NCBI GenBank assembly: GCA_002840125.1
Contig: PGZF01000001.1
Coordinates: 935,237-999,236, forward strand
Reading direction: 5' to 3'
From: Gammaproteobacteria bacterium HGW-Gammaproteobacteria-15
GTDB taxonomy: Bacteria; Pseudomonadota; Gammaproteobacteria; Enterobacterales; Alteromonadaceae
DNA length: 64,000 bases
Shown: positions 28,253-36,469 of the stretch, in pieces
How the letters are laid out: every line of letters starts with the position of its first letter
Position numbering within the stretch: the stretch's first letter is position 1
Notes under the pieces: model-generated
The model's database searches: none
Told to the model about the DNA's origin: nothing
What the model saw: the letters and a program-made list of their open reading frames with translations, nothing else
Translations under genes and position numbers: made by a program

Positions 28253-29254
28253 ATGAGCAGAAAGCCAAATTTAAAAGACGTTGCCAAGGTAGCCGGTGTA
28301 AGCGCCATCACGGTATCGCGGGTGTTGACAGATCCAACCAAGGTATCTGATAAATTACGCAATAAAGTAGAAAAAGCCATTCACGATATCGGCTATATCC
28401 GCAACCATGCCGCCAGTGCGCTGGCATCGAAAAAGTCCGGCGTGCTGGCAGTGATTATTCCGTCGTTATCCAATATCGTATTTAACGATGTACTGCAGGG
28501 TATTTATCAGGCGGTTAAAGCAAAAAACCTGCAGGTACTGCTGGGCGACTGCCATTACTCACCGCTGATAGAAGAACAGCTAATTGCCACCCTGCTTAGC
28601 CAGTCGCCGGAAGGCTTTATTGTTACCGGTGCGGCGCAAACCGATTACGCCCGTAAACTGCTGCTGCAAGCCGATATTCCGGTCGTGCAGATAATGGAGC
28701 TGACCAAGCAGCCAATAGATATGAACATTGGCTTTTCGCATTATCAGGCCAGTTACGATATGACTAAACATTTGCTGCAACAAGGCTATCGCGCACCGGC
28801 CTTTGTCGGTGCCCGAATGGACCCGCGCACCCAGCAGCGGCTGGCGGGTTTTAAACAAGCCATAGCCGATTGGCCAGAACCATGCCGCAGTTTTATTCAA
28901 ACCACAGTGCAGCCGTCGTCGATTAAACTTGGCGGCCAGTTATTACAGGCGGTAATTGCCGAATCAGACAACCAGTGCGATGCAGTATTTTGCTGTAATG
29001 ATGATCTGGCACTGGGCGCCTTATTTGAAAGCAAACGGATGAATTTAAGTGTACCTAAAGATATCGCCATATGCGGCTTTAATGATTTGGAAGCCTCAGC
29101 CCTGGTAGAGCCGGCCATTACATCAGTGGCATCACCACGCGTTGAGATGGGCCGTCAGGCAGTAGAAATGCTGTTTAGTGCCGCAGGTAAGGGCCGCCAT
29201 GCGGTAGCGCCGGTGGATGTCGGCTACAGCATTATGGTACGCAGCTCAACCTGA
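28253..29254 (+). CDS. LacI-family repressor, GntR-like (gluconate type)
   Basis: Predicted 333-residue LacI regulator. The DNA-binding domain reads LKDVAKVAGVSAITVSRVLT, followed by effector-domain segments SGVLAVIIPSLSNIVFNDVL, PVVQIMELTKQPIDMNIGFS and DAVFCCNDDLALGALFE. The sequence around IDMNIGFSHYQASYDMTKHL resembles E. coli GntR, the gluconate repressor, better than sugar-specific LacI members. It is divergent from gntK. Four matching operators in front of gntK/itself, the symporter operon and the TonB-dependent receptor suggest it governs the whole locus, with gluconate or an aldobionate as inducer (inference). Confidence 0.9.
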   Translation: MSRKPNLKDVAKVAGVSAITVSRVLTDPTKVSDKLRNKVEKAIHDIGYIRNHAASALASKKSGVLAVIIPSLSNIVFNDVLQGIYQAVKAKNLQVLLGDCHYSPLIEEQLIATLLSQSPEGFIVTGAAQTDYARKLLLQADIPVVQIMELTKQPIDMNIGFSHYQASYDMTKHLLQQGYRAPAFVGARMDPRTQQRLAGFKQAIADWPEPCRSFIQTTVQPSSIKLGGQLLQAVIAESDNQCDAVFCCNDDLALGALFESKRMNLSVPKDIAICGFNDLEASALVEPAITSVASPRVEMGRQAVEMLFSAAGKGRHAVAPVDVGYSIMVRSST

Positions 29255-29271
29255 ACTGCAGCATAAATAAT

Positions 29272-29296
29272 AAAGCCGCTGTATAACAGCGGCTTT
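29272..29296. terminator. Bidirectional terminator between repressor and receptor
   Basis: AAAGCCGCTG and CAGCGGCTTT form a perfect 10-bp stem with loop TATAA, followed by ATTTTA on the plus strand and preceded by A-rich sequence that gives T's on the minus strand. It lies between two convergent genes. Confidence 0.85.
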
Positions 29297-29323
29297 ATTT
29301 TACGGCTTTATTACTACTGCCGG

Positions 29324-31798
29324 TTAGTCAAAGCTCACTTTTACCCGCACGCCAAAAGTACGCGGCGCCTGCCACATATAGTTTGGTACCGGGTTGTTGT
29401 TCCAGCGGCCCTGATCACTTTTTATCGCTTTATCTGTCAGGTTATTAACAAAAGCCTCCAGGCTCCAGTTGCCGGCCGACGGTTGATACACCAGGCTGGC
29501 ATCCAGTTTGGTATAAGCATCCTGGCGGTCAATATCTGCGGCATAAGGCAGGTTACGGAACCCTTCTGGCCTGTCGCCACGGTTAGCCGGATCAAACCAG
29601 ATCTCTGACGAATAGCTGGCGCGCAGACGCGGACGTACTGAAGCACCATTGCTTAACTCAAAGAAATGCTCGTAGCTTAGTGACATACTAAATTCCGGTG
29701 CCTGCACCAGACGGTTACCGCTGAAATCCAGCAAATTAGGTAAATTCGGGTTACCGGCTGACGGGTTAAAGGCGATACCGTCGGCACCATAGCTGGAGTC
29801 GGTAGTGAAAAACTCATCGTACTTCGCATCCAGATACGACATTGTACCGTTTAGCTCGCCATTACGGCCCACCAACCATTTGGCTTCTACTTCCAAACCA
29901 TTGATAGTGGCTTTACCGGCATTGGTTTTACGCAGTAAGTCAGCACCGGTTTCAGTAGTGACATTACTGGTTACCTGTAAGTCAGTGTATTCGGTGCTAA
30001 ATAAGGCGGCAAATACCTGCAAAGTACTATCCAGGAATGAGCCTTTTAACCCCAGCTCAATGCTGGTATTTTCTTCCGGCGCTACATAAGCATTAGTGCC
30101 GGCCGCTTCATTATTATTACCGGCAATAATGGCGTCTAAATCAGCCTGAGTAAAGGGGCCGGTGCCGGTATAACGGCCGCCATCCTGAATAGTGCCGGAT
30201 TTAAAGCCGGTGGCATAAGAGCTGTACAGCATAATTGTTGGTGAAAAATCCCATTCCAGCCGCGCCATACCGGTAGTTTTATCCCAGCTTGGGCTGGTAT
30301 CGTTGTAAGTATCAACCCAGCACTGCCCCGGCTGTACCAGAAATTTGTTTGGTGCCAGCCCGTTTAGCAGGTTATCCGGGTCCAGCAAGCCAACATAATC
30401 ACTGTTCAGCGGCAGGTTTTCGGTGCGCTTAACGTCAGGGCACATAATATTGCGCCCGCCTCTGTCCCAGCGCTCATCTTCGGTATAACGCAAGCCCAGG
30501 CTGACACGAAATACGTCAGTCAGCTTGTAAGTACTTTGCGCATAAATACTGTTTGATTTCAGGCCGCGATCCGGCTGACGGTAGGTAGACCATAAATTCG
30601 GGTTAGGTGTATTACCGCCTTCGTAGTCTACATCCGGGTGCACTATATCAAAGTGAGTACTGTTGTTTTCTTTGAAGTAGAACAGGCCGACCATCCATTG
30701 CAGACGGGCACTGTCTTCATTTTTCAGCTGCAGCTCATGTTGGGTAGCTTCGTGCGTACACTCTACACAGCCGCCCCACTCGTATTTGTTTTGATCCCAG
30801 CTTCTATCCCACACTGATTCACGCGACGAATCGGTATAACCACCGATATATGACACTGTTATACCGTTATCAAAATTGTAATTTAACCGGGTACGCACAC
30901 TGTCGATAACAAAATCATTAAAGCCCGGCTCCTGGATATAAGCCGAACGGTTGGAGCCACCGGTTACGGTAGGAATATGGCCGGTGCCCTGATCGGTAAA
31001 GTTTTCATACGACAGGAACCAGTCAAAATTGTCATTCGGCTGCCACAAAGCGCTGATGCGGGCTGCCGCTAAATCGGTAGAACCATACTTTTTGCCCATG
31101 GCAGAACCCGGAGCCATATCAACCACGCCTTCGGATTTATCCATTGCAGCAGCCACCCGAATAGCCAGGGTGTCTGTCAGCGGCAAGTTAACCATAGCGC
31201 GGGTGGCGCGCCGGTCATAATTACCCAGGGTAAATTCAGCATTGGCTTCAAAGTAGTCCAGCTTAGGTTTGGCAGTGTGCAGGTTAACCACGCCGCCAGT
31301 GGCATTACGGCCAAACAAGGTGCCCTGAGGCCCGCGCAAAATTTCGGCGCCCTCTAAATCAAACATCAGTGCTGAAGCCCCCTGTGAGCGGGCAGAATAA
31401 ACACCGTCAACATGGAAGGCTACAGCCGGGTCACCGCTTTCAGTTTGATCCGACGAGCCAATACCACGCAGATATACCATAGGCGTATTTTGCGTGCCAT
31501 TTTGGGCAATATGTAAACTCGGCACTATGCCTTGTAAATCATCCAGTTGCAGTACGTGGTTATCATCCAGTGCATTTTGGTCAAAAGCTGTAACCGCTAA
31601 CGGTGTTTCGCGAATAGTCGTTACCCGTTTGGTGGCGCTTACCTGTATGACTTCTATCGCGCGTGCTTCGCTGCTGCTGTCTGCTGCTGGCTCAGCGCTT
31701 TGCGCATATACATTAGTTGCACCGGCTGCGAGCAGCGCAGCTGAGATCAGAAGATAGCTTTGTTTTAGTTTGGTAACTGGTTTTTTGCTGATTGGCAT
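29324..31798 (-). CDS. TonB-dependent receptor of the aldobionate locus
   Basis: Predicted 824-residue outer-membrane receptor with a signal peptide ending VYAQ (residue 33). The plug has SATKRVTTIRETPLAVTAFD and AEILRGPQGTLFGRNATGGV, the latter being the classical FecA/Sphingomonas-type plug motif rather than the TIGR01782 type of the two receptors at the left. The C-terminus RVKVSFD places Phe next to last. The start follows GGGGGAG. Two operator copies lie upstream at 31879 and 31989, tying it to the GH94/gluconokinase locus; it likely imports oligosaccharides such as oxidised cello-oligosaccharides, which is inference, since this plug class also includes siderophore receptors. Confidence 0.88.
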   Translation of the reverse strand: MPISKKPVTKLKQSYLLISAALLAAGATNVYAQSAEPAADSSSEARAIEVIQVSATKRVTTIRETPLAVTAFDQNALDDNHVLQLDDLQGIVPSLHIAQNGTQNTPMVYLRGIGSSDQTESGDPAVAFHVDGVYSARSQGASALMFDLEGAEILRGPQGTLFGRNATGGVVNLHTAKPKLDYFEANAEFTLGNYDRRATRAMVNLPLTDTLAIRVAAAMDKSEGVVDMAPGSAMGKKYGSTDLAAARISALWQPNDNFDWFLSYENFTDQGTGHIPTVTGGSNRSAYIQEPGFNDFVIDSVRTRLNYNFDNGITVSYIGGYTDSSRESVWDRSWDQNKYEWGGCVECTHEATQHELQLKNEDSARLQWMVGLFYFKENNSTHFDIVHPDVDYEGGNTPNPNLWSTYRQPDRGLKSNSIYAQSTYKLTDVFRVSLGLRYTEDERWDRGGRNIMCPDVKRTENLPLNSDYVGLLDPDNLLNGLAPNKFLVQPGQCWVDTYNDTSPSWDKTTGMARLEWDFSPTIMLYSSYATGFKSGTIQDGGRYTGTGPFTQADLDAIIAGNNNEAAGTNAYVAPEENTSIELGLKGSFLDSTLQVFAALFSTEYTDLQVTSNVTTETGADLLRKTNAGKATINGLEVEAKWLVGRNGELNGTMSYLDAKYDEFFTTDSSYGADGIAFNPSAGNPNLPNLLDFSGNRLVQAPEFSMSLSYEHFFELSNGASVRPRLRASYSSEIWFDPANRGDRPEGFRNLPYAADIDRQDAYTKLDASLVYQPSAGNWSLEAFVNNLTDKAIKSDQGRWNNNPVPNYMWQAPRTFGVRVKVSFD

Positions 31799-31878
31799 AA
31801 TTGTTTCTCCCCCCGGAGTTATTGTCGTTACTGCAGCTCAAGCACTTACACAGGGCTCAGTTATTTTTATCAAACAAA

Positions 31879-31892
31879 TGTTTGCGCTACCA
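31879..31892. promoter_or_regulatory. Operator copy 3 upstream of receptor
   Basis: TGTTTGCGCTACCA differs from copies 2 and 4 at two positions that keep the palindrome core. It lies 81 bp before the receptor start. Confidence 0.65.
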
Positions 31893-31988
31893 TTTGACTG
31901 AAAGTTATGAGAAAAAAACCTACAGCAGGCCAATTAAATACAGCAAGTTATTGACTTAAGCGTCATCAAAACTGCCATCGACCAAAAA

Positions 31989-32002
31989 TGATTGCGCAAC
32001 CA
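31989..32002. promoter_or_regulatory. Operator copy 4 upstream of receptor
   Basis: TGATTGCGCAACCA, identical to copy 2. It is 110 bp upstream of copy 3, about ten and a half helical turns, a spacing that could permit looping. The rest of 31799-32050 shows no gene. Confidence 0.75.
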
Positions 32003-32050
32003 TATTTTAATAATTGAGCTAAATTAGAGCGAAAGCAGGTGGCTTGTCAA

Positions 32051-32104
32051 GAAAAAAAGCCGCAATTGCACCAGCAACTGTCACACCAGGCTGATAGCGG
32101 CTTC
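32051..32104 (-). terminator. Terminator of lipoprotein hydrolase gene
   Basis: On the minus strand GAAGCCGC pairs with GCGGCTTTTTTTC across a loop that contains its own CACCAG/CTGGTG stem. The T-run follows directly, 5 bp beyond the stop of the gene at 32109. Confidence 0.75.
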
Positions 32105-32108
32105 AGGA

Positions 32109-33824
32109 TTACTGCGGCAATGCAGTGTCTGAGGATAAAATTTTCAAAATAAACTCAATAGCTTGCGGTGACTGGTAAGAGTTATGCTGTGAGGCAACCA
32201 CATGCTCTGCCACAGCTTGTGGTAAATGCGCACTACTATAGGGCACGACACTGTCGTTCAATGTCGGGCACGTGGCAAAGTCGGCGCAGCGGCCCGCCCT
32301 GTTATTGCCTATTACCGAATACACCGGCACCTGCAGGGGTAACAGGTTTAATTGCTGCACTAACGGATGCTTTGGCGATAATACATCAACACTGTTAGGG
32401 CCAAAACCACGCATATAACTGCGCATGGCAGGTTTAATATCATCGTTGGTTAATGCCAGCCACATATTACCAAACACGTTTTTCACCGCTTTTGGCAGCG
32501 TAATCATGGCTGAGGCCAGTCTGCCTATCCAGCCATCAGCCGTGGCGGCACCCCGGTGCGGCGTATCAATAAACACTACTGCTTTTACATAAGGCCTGGC
32601 CGTAAAAATAAAAATGTCCTGCAAGCTCTGGCGGGTGTCGGCATTGACAGGCAGGTCAGCTGCCGGCCGGTAAAAAGTGGTATCCCACAACGCCATACCG
32701 CTGTTTTGTACAAAGGTTTTACTGATAATACCGCCCATACTATGGCCTACCAGTATCATATTATTCGCCGCTACCGTCTGCGCGTCCGGCGAAATATACT
32801 GCAGCAGTTCATCGCTGCGTTGCCTTAAACGCATGGCATTAAAAAATGGCGGCGGGCCGGACGGGTAAAATGCATGCCACACCTGATACTTTGCCGACAA
32901 CTGCGGGTTAGAAAATATCGCCCAGCTTAAGCGGCGCCAGATTAACGGGCTGGAGTTTAAGCCGTGGATCATCAAAACAGGGATCTTATCTTTATTTAGT
33001 GGCTCTATGGCATAAATACCCAGTTTTCCGTCTACTTTGTCAGCATTAAACAGGCCGGTTTTTTCTAACTGATCCGCTACCGCTACTTCAACTAAGCATA
33101 AATACGCCGCTGCCGGATCAAAGTTCAGCGGATATTGCTGCCCGGCCACAGGCCATTGTTGCTGCTGTTGCATGTAAACACCACGTAATACCAGTACTGG
33201 CAGCACCGGATTGCTAAAATCCAGCTTTACCGGTATTACTGTAAGCGGGCGGAAAATACCCTCAGGCGGAAAATAACGATCCTGCTCAGAGCCGGTGTTT
33301 GCACGCTGCCCTACTACAGTAATGCCTAAACCATTATCCTGCTGGCGCAACATAAAAGGGTCATAAGCCTGCAGATCAGCCGCCAGAAAAAACTGCTCAA
33401 ATGCCAGACCACTTTCATCGCTGTCCGGTGACAGTTGCAGCTTTAAATTCAACGCTCTGGTATCCTGCCCCGTCAATGCCGCCCTGACCAGCGGCATTAA
33501 CGCCCGGTTATAGTAGCCGATAGCCTGCTGGCGTTGTTGCTCATCCAGCGGCTGTGCCAGCCAGCGTTCTGCGCAGCTTAGCTGTAACAAAAACAGCTGA
33601 TAGCCAGGCGAGCGCAGGGCAGTAAGCTGCAGACAGTAATCTGCTATAGCCTCATCTGCCACCTGATTCAACGCAATATACTGATAGGCCAGCAAGCCGG
33701 TTACCGCCTCTTCCGGCATAGGTGCAGGCTTTTTCCAGTAGATATACTTGCCCTGACTACATCCCTGCAGTGCTATAACCAGCAGTAGCATACACAGTTG
33801 CCCTAAACGGTAACGCTGCAACAT
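32109..33824 (-). CDS. Alpha/beta-hydrolase lipoprotein, PGAP1-like lipase fold
   Basis: Predicted 571-residue lipoprotein: leader ending LVIALQGC gives Cys22 as the acylation site. The first 250 residues are unassigned; the second half is an alpha/beta hydrolase with the oxyanion loop PVLMIHGLNSSPLIWRRL, nucleophile elbow LVGHSMGGIISKTF (Ser), an acid in FIDTPHRGAATADGWIG context and a late His in VVASQHNSYQS. The layout resembles esterase/lipase proteins with similarity to GPI inositol-deacylase (PGAP1). It likely acts at the cell envelope on an ester; substrate unknown. The start follows GGAGTAATA. Confidence 0.85.
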   Translation of the reverse strand: MLQRYRLGQLCMLLLVIALQGCSQGKYIYWKKPAPMPEEAVTGLLAYQYIALNQVADEAIADYCLQLTALRSPGYQLFLLQLSCAERWLAQPLDEQQRQQAIGYYNRALMPLVRAALTGQDTRALNLKLQLSPDSDESGLAFEQFFLAADLQAYDPFMLRQQDNGLGITVVGQRANTGSEQDRYFPPEGIFRPLTVIPVKLDFSNPVLPVLVLRGVYMQQQQQWPVAGQQYPLNFDPAAAYLCLVEVAVADQLEKTGLFNADKVDGKLGIYAIEPLNKDKIPVLMIHGLNSSPLIWRRLSWAIFSNPQLSAKYQVWHAFYPSGPPPFFNAMRLRQRSDELLQYISPDAQTVAANNMILVGHSMGGIISKTFVQNSGMALWDTTFYRPAADLPVNADTRQSLQDIFIFTARPYVKAVVFIDTPHRGAATADGWIGRLASAMITLPKAVKNVFGNMWLALTNDDIKPAMRSYMRGFGPNSVDVLSPKHPLVQQLNLLPLQVPVYSVIGNNRAGRCADFATCPTLNDSVVPYSSAHLPQAVAEHVVASQHNSYQSPQAIEFILKILSSDTALPQ

Positions 33825-33908
33825 TATTACTCCTGCAATAAAAAAACTGGCCGAATTTCCGCTATGCTATATCACTATAGCATTGTTCTGTGTCAGGTTT
33901 TTTTCAGT

Positions 33909-34844
33909 ATGGAAAACTCATTTAAACGCTTTGCCGGCCAGTTAGCTGAATTTATTGACGTCAGCCGCGATGGCTATGCCATTTTCTCTGCTGACGATAT
34001 TCTGCTCTGCGCCAACAAAGCGTTTCTGGAAGTGTTTTTCCGCCCCGAAACCGAGCTGATTGGTCAGAGTTTTGTTGACATTATGCATACTGCTTTTCGC
34101 ACACAAAAAGGCCCACGCATTGATGCCGCCAATATCGACAGTTGGCTAAACCGGATACAGCAACTGCGCCGCTCGCGTGATTTTCGCCTGTTCGAGGTAG
34201 ATTTAGTGGATGGCCGCTGGTTTTTGTTCTCGGAACAAACTCTGCCTGGTGGTGAAATGCTGATACAAGCCAAAGACATTACCAAGCAAAAAATTGTTGA
34301 GCAGCATTTAAACGAACATACCCGCAGATTAACTGATTTGGCGCTTACCGACGAGCTGACGCAAATTGCCAACCGGCGCAGTTTTGTGGCCTCAGTACAA
34401 GCTGAAATTACCCGTTGCAGCCGCCAGCGCTGTGCGATGGCGTTTTTTCTGCTGGATATCGACCACTTTAAAAACGTTAACGACAGCTACGGCCATCAGG
34501 CCGGCGATGAAGTGCTGCGCCAGGTGGCACATTTAATCAAAAGCACCTTGCGTGAGTACGATATTTTCGGCCGTATTGGTGGCGAAGAGTTTGGTATTTT
34601 TCTGGCACAGACAGATCGCGACACGGCAGTTGAGGTAGCAGAGCGTCTGCGCCAGCAGATCGCCGATGAAAAGCTGCATATAGACGGCCGCGAGCTGCGC
34701 ATTACGTTATCGGTTGGTATTGCGCTGGCACGCGACAAAACCAGCTTTGAACAATTATACGCCGATGCCGACGCAGCGCTGTATCAGGCCAAACACAGCG
34801 GCCGCAATAAAGTGATAGTAGCGGAGTACTGCGTTATTTTATAG
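33909..34844 (+). CDS. PAS-GGDEF diguanylate cyclase
   Basis: Predicted 311-residue cytoplasmic diguanylate cyclase making cyclic di-GMP from two GTP. An N-terminal PAS-like domain (residues about 15-130, starting FIDVSRDGYAIFSADDILLC) precedes a GGDEF domain (LTDELTQIANRRSFVASVQA onward). The catalytic signature is GGEEF, and the inhibitory I-site RxxD (REYD) lies five residues before it, so product inhibition is likely. No transmembrane segment is evident. The ATG at 33909 is chosen as the beginning of the conserved region; an upstream ATG at 33864 would add 15 residues. It converges on miaE with 2 bp between stops. Confidence 0.92.
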   Translation: MENSFKRFAGQLAEFIDVSRDGYAIFSADDILLCANKAFLEVFFRPETELIGQSFVDIMHTAFRTQKGPRIDAANIDSWLNRIQQLRRSRDFRLFEVDLVDGRWFLFSEQTLPGGEMLIQAKDITKQKIVEQHLNEHTRRLTDLALTDELTQIANRRSFVASVQAEITRCSRQRCAMAFFLLDIDHFKNVNDSYGHQAGDEVLRQVAHLIKSTLREYDIFGRIGGEEFGIFLAQTDRDTAVEVAERLRQQIADEKLHIDGRELRITLSVGIALARDKTSFEQLYADADAALYQAKHSGRNKVIVAEYCVIL

Positions 34845-34846
34845 CT

Positions 34847-35611
34847 TCAGGCCGGTACACCACTGTGAAATTTGAAATCGGCATCAGGCGAGCTGATAAG
34901 CTCAGCTTCAATTGCAGCAAAAAACGCGATGCGCTCACTGATATCCTGACCGGCTATTTCTGTCGCCAGTGTCAGGTAGTCCTGATAGTGCCGGGCTTCA
35001 GAGCGCAGTAAAGAAATATAAAAATCGGCAATAGGCTTTGGCAAAAGCGGGGCTAACTTTGCAAAACGCTCACAGGAGCGCGCTTCAATAAAAGCACCAC
35101 AGATCAGCTTATCTACCATCGCCTGTGGTTCATAGGTGCGAACATGACGTAACAGCCCACGGGCATAGCGGCTGGAAGTGATTTTTTCGTACTCAATACC
35201 ATTTGCAGCCATCACCTCAAGTACCTGATAAAAATGATGCAGCTCTTCTTTGATCAGCAGCACCATTTTATCAATCAGATCCTGGGCGTAGCCGGAGTTG
35301 GCTTTAGGCAACATAGACTTTTTCAGGCTAAGCCCGGCCAGTGCTTGCCAATCGCCTTGCTGGCGATAGGTAAAATCTTCAAACGGTTTAAGCCATTGCA
35401 GCAAAGCTTCACCACTTTGCTCGTCGCTGGCGTAACGGCGGATCAGGTACATAGCGGATTGCGCAGCTTTTAACTCACAAATCAGGTGGTCCTGTAACAG
35501 TAGTGGTAAATTTTCCGGTTTTTGTGCCATTGCCAGCCATTGTGCGGGGGTTTCACATTGCAGAAACTGCTTAACCGGGCTTAATAACTGCGTAATTTCG
35601 GCGCTTAGCAT
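34847..35611 (-). CDS. miaE: tRNA-(ms2io6A37) hydroxylase
   Basis: Predicted 254-residue non-heme diiron monooxygenase that hydroxylates ms2i6A37 in tRNAs reading UNN codons. Ferritin-like helices carry the iron ligands: ELKAAQSAMYLIRRYA, KEELHHFYQVLEVMAANGI, AFIEARSCERFAKLAPLL and LRSEARHYQDYLTLA. The aerobic reaction and gammaproteobacterial distribution of MiaE fit the genome type. The start at 35611 gives the usual length; two upstream in-frame starts add residues without conserved features, and none has a strong ribosome site. Confidence 0.93.
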   Translation of the reverse strand: MLSAEITQLLSPVKQFLQCETPAQWLAMAQKPENLPLLLQDHLICELKAAQSAMYLIRRYASDEQSGEALLQWLKPFEDFTYRQQGDWQALAGLSLKKSMLPKANSGYAQDLIDKMVLLIKEELHHFYQVLEVMAANGIEYEKITSSRYARGLLRHVRTYEPQAMVDKLICGAFIEARSCERFAKLAPLLPKPIADFYISLLRSEARHYQDYLTLATEIAGQDISERIAFFAAIEAELISSPDADFKFHSGVPA

Positions 35612-35807
35612 GCTGTTAGTTCGTCGTTCAGAGATGCCGCGCATTATAGCGGATAGCCCTCTGGCTACCAAGCGATGATCATTGCTGAAACTGCTTGGTC
35701 AAATTTCAGCCAGAATGCTTGACGAAGTGCATTATATTGGTCATAACTGATGTAACGGCTATGACAGATAGCCTGATAATACAGACGTAGTGACAAGGAT
35801 AATAATT

Positions 35808-36407
35808 ATGATATTGAATCACTTATGGGGACTGTATGCTCATCCGAAAGAAGAATGGCATACGATAGATGCAAGACATGAAAGTTTTCGTTATAGCCTG
35901 ATCCACATTCTGCTGGTTGCACTGATACCCTCGGTTTGCGCTTACTATTCCGCTGTTTATCTGGGCTGGAGCATAGGTGTGGGTGACCGTATTATGCTAA
36001 CCCCCGACAGTGCACTGATGTTGTCGGTTGCCATGTACATTGCGCTTATTGCCGGCGTATTTGCACTGGCAGTGCTGGCCCACTGGATGGCGCATACCTT
36101 TGGTGCCGAACCTACCTACACGCAAACCCTGGAGCTGGCAGCTTATACCTCAACGCCATTGTTTATGGTGGGTTTTGCCGGTTTGTATCCGGAGCTTTGG
36201 GTAGTGATGGTAATCGGTTTGATAGGTTTAGCTTATTCAGTATATCTGCTGTATGTCGGCGTACCCATACTGATGCATATTCCGGAAGAGCGTGGTTTTA
36301 TCTACGCCAGCTCGGTGGTTACCTGCGGTTTGGTGCTGTTGGTATGTATTCTTACCGCCACAGCGATCTTATGGAGTTCCGGTTTCGGCCCGGCATTTAC
36401 ACATTAA
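35808..36407 (+). CDS. Yip1-family inner-membrane protein
   Basis: Predicted 199-residue protein with about five hydrophobic segments and the N-terminal motif LWGLYAHPKEEW typical of bacterial Yip1/DUF1282 proteins. PILMHIPEERGFIYASSVV toward the end is another family block. The role of these membrane proteins in bacteria is not established. The start follows AAGGAT with 8-base spacing; the GTG at 35790 is rejected. It is followed by a clear terminator and stands alone. Confidence 0.85.
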   Translation: MILNHLWGLYAHPKEEWHTIDARHESFRYSLIHILLVALIPSVCAYYSAVYLGWSIGVGDRIMLTPDSALMLSVAMYIALIAGVFALAVLAHWMAHTFGAEPTYTQTLELAAYTSTPLFMVGFAGLYPELWVVMVIGLIGLAYSVYLLYVGVPILMHIPEERGFIYASSVVTCGLVLLVCILTATAILWSSGFGPAFTH

Positions 36408-36430
36408 ACTCTTACTAAGCCAGAAATAAC

Positions 36431-36453
36431 AAAGGGAGCTTAATGCTCCCTTT
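36431..36453. terminator. Bidirectional terminator, Yip1 gene and purF
   Basis: AAAGGGAGC and GCTCCCTTT form a 9-bp perfect stem with loop TTAAT between the convergent Yip1-family gene and purF. Confidence 0.85.
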
Positions 36454-36469
36454 ATGGTATGGCCATGGT

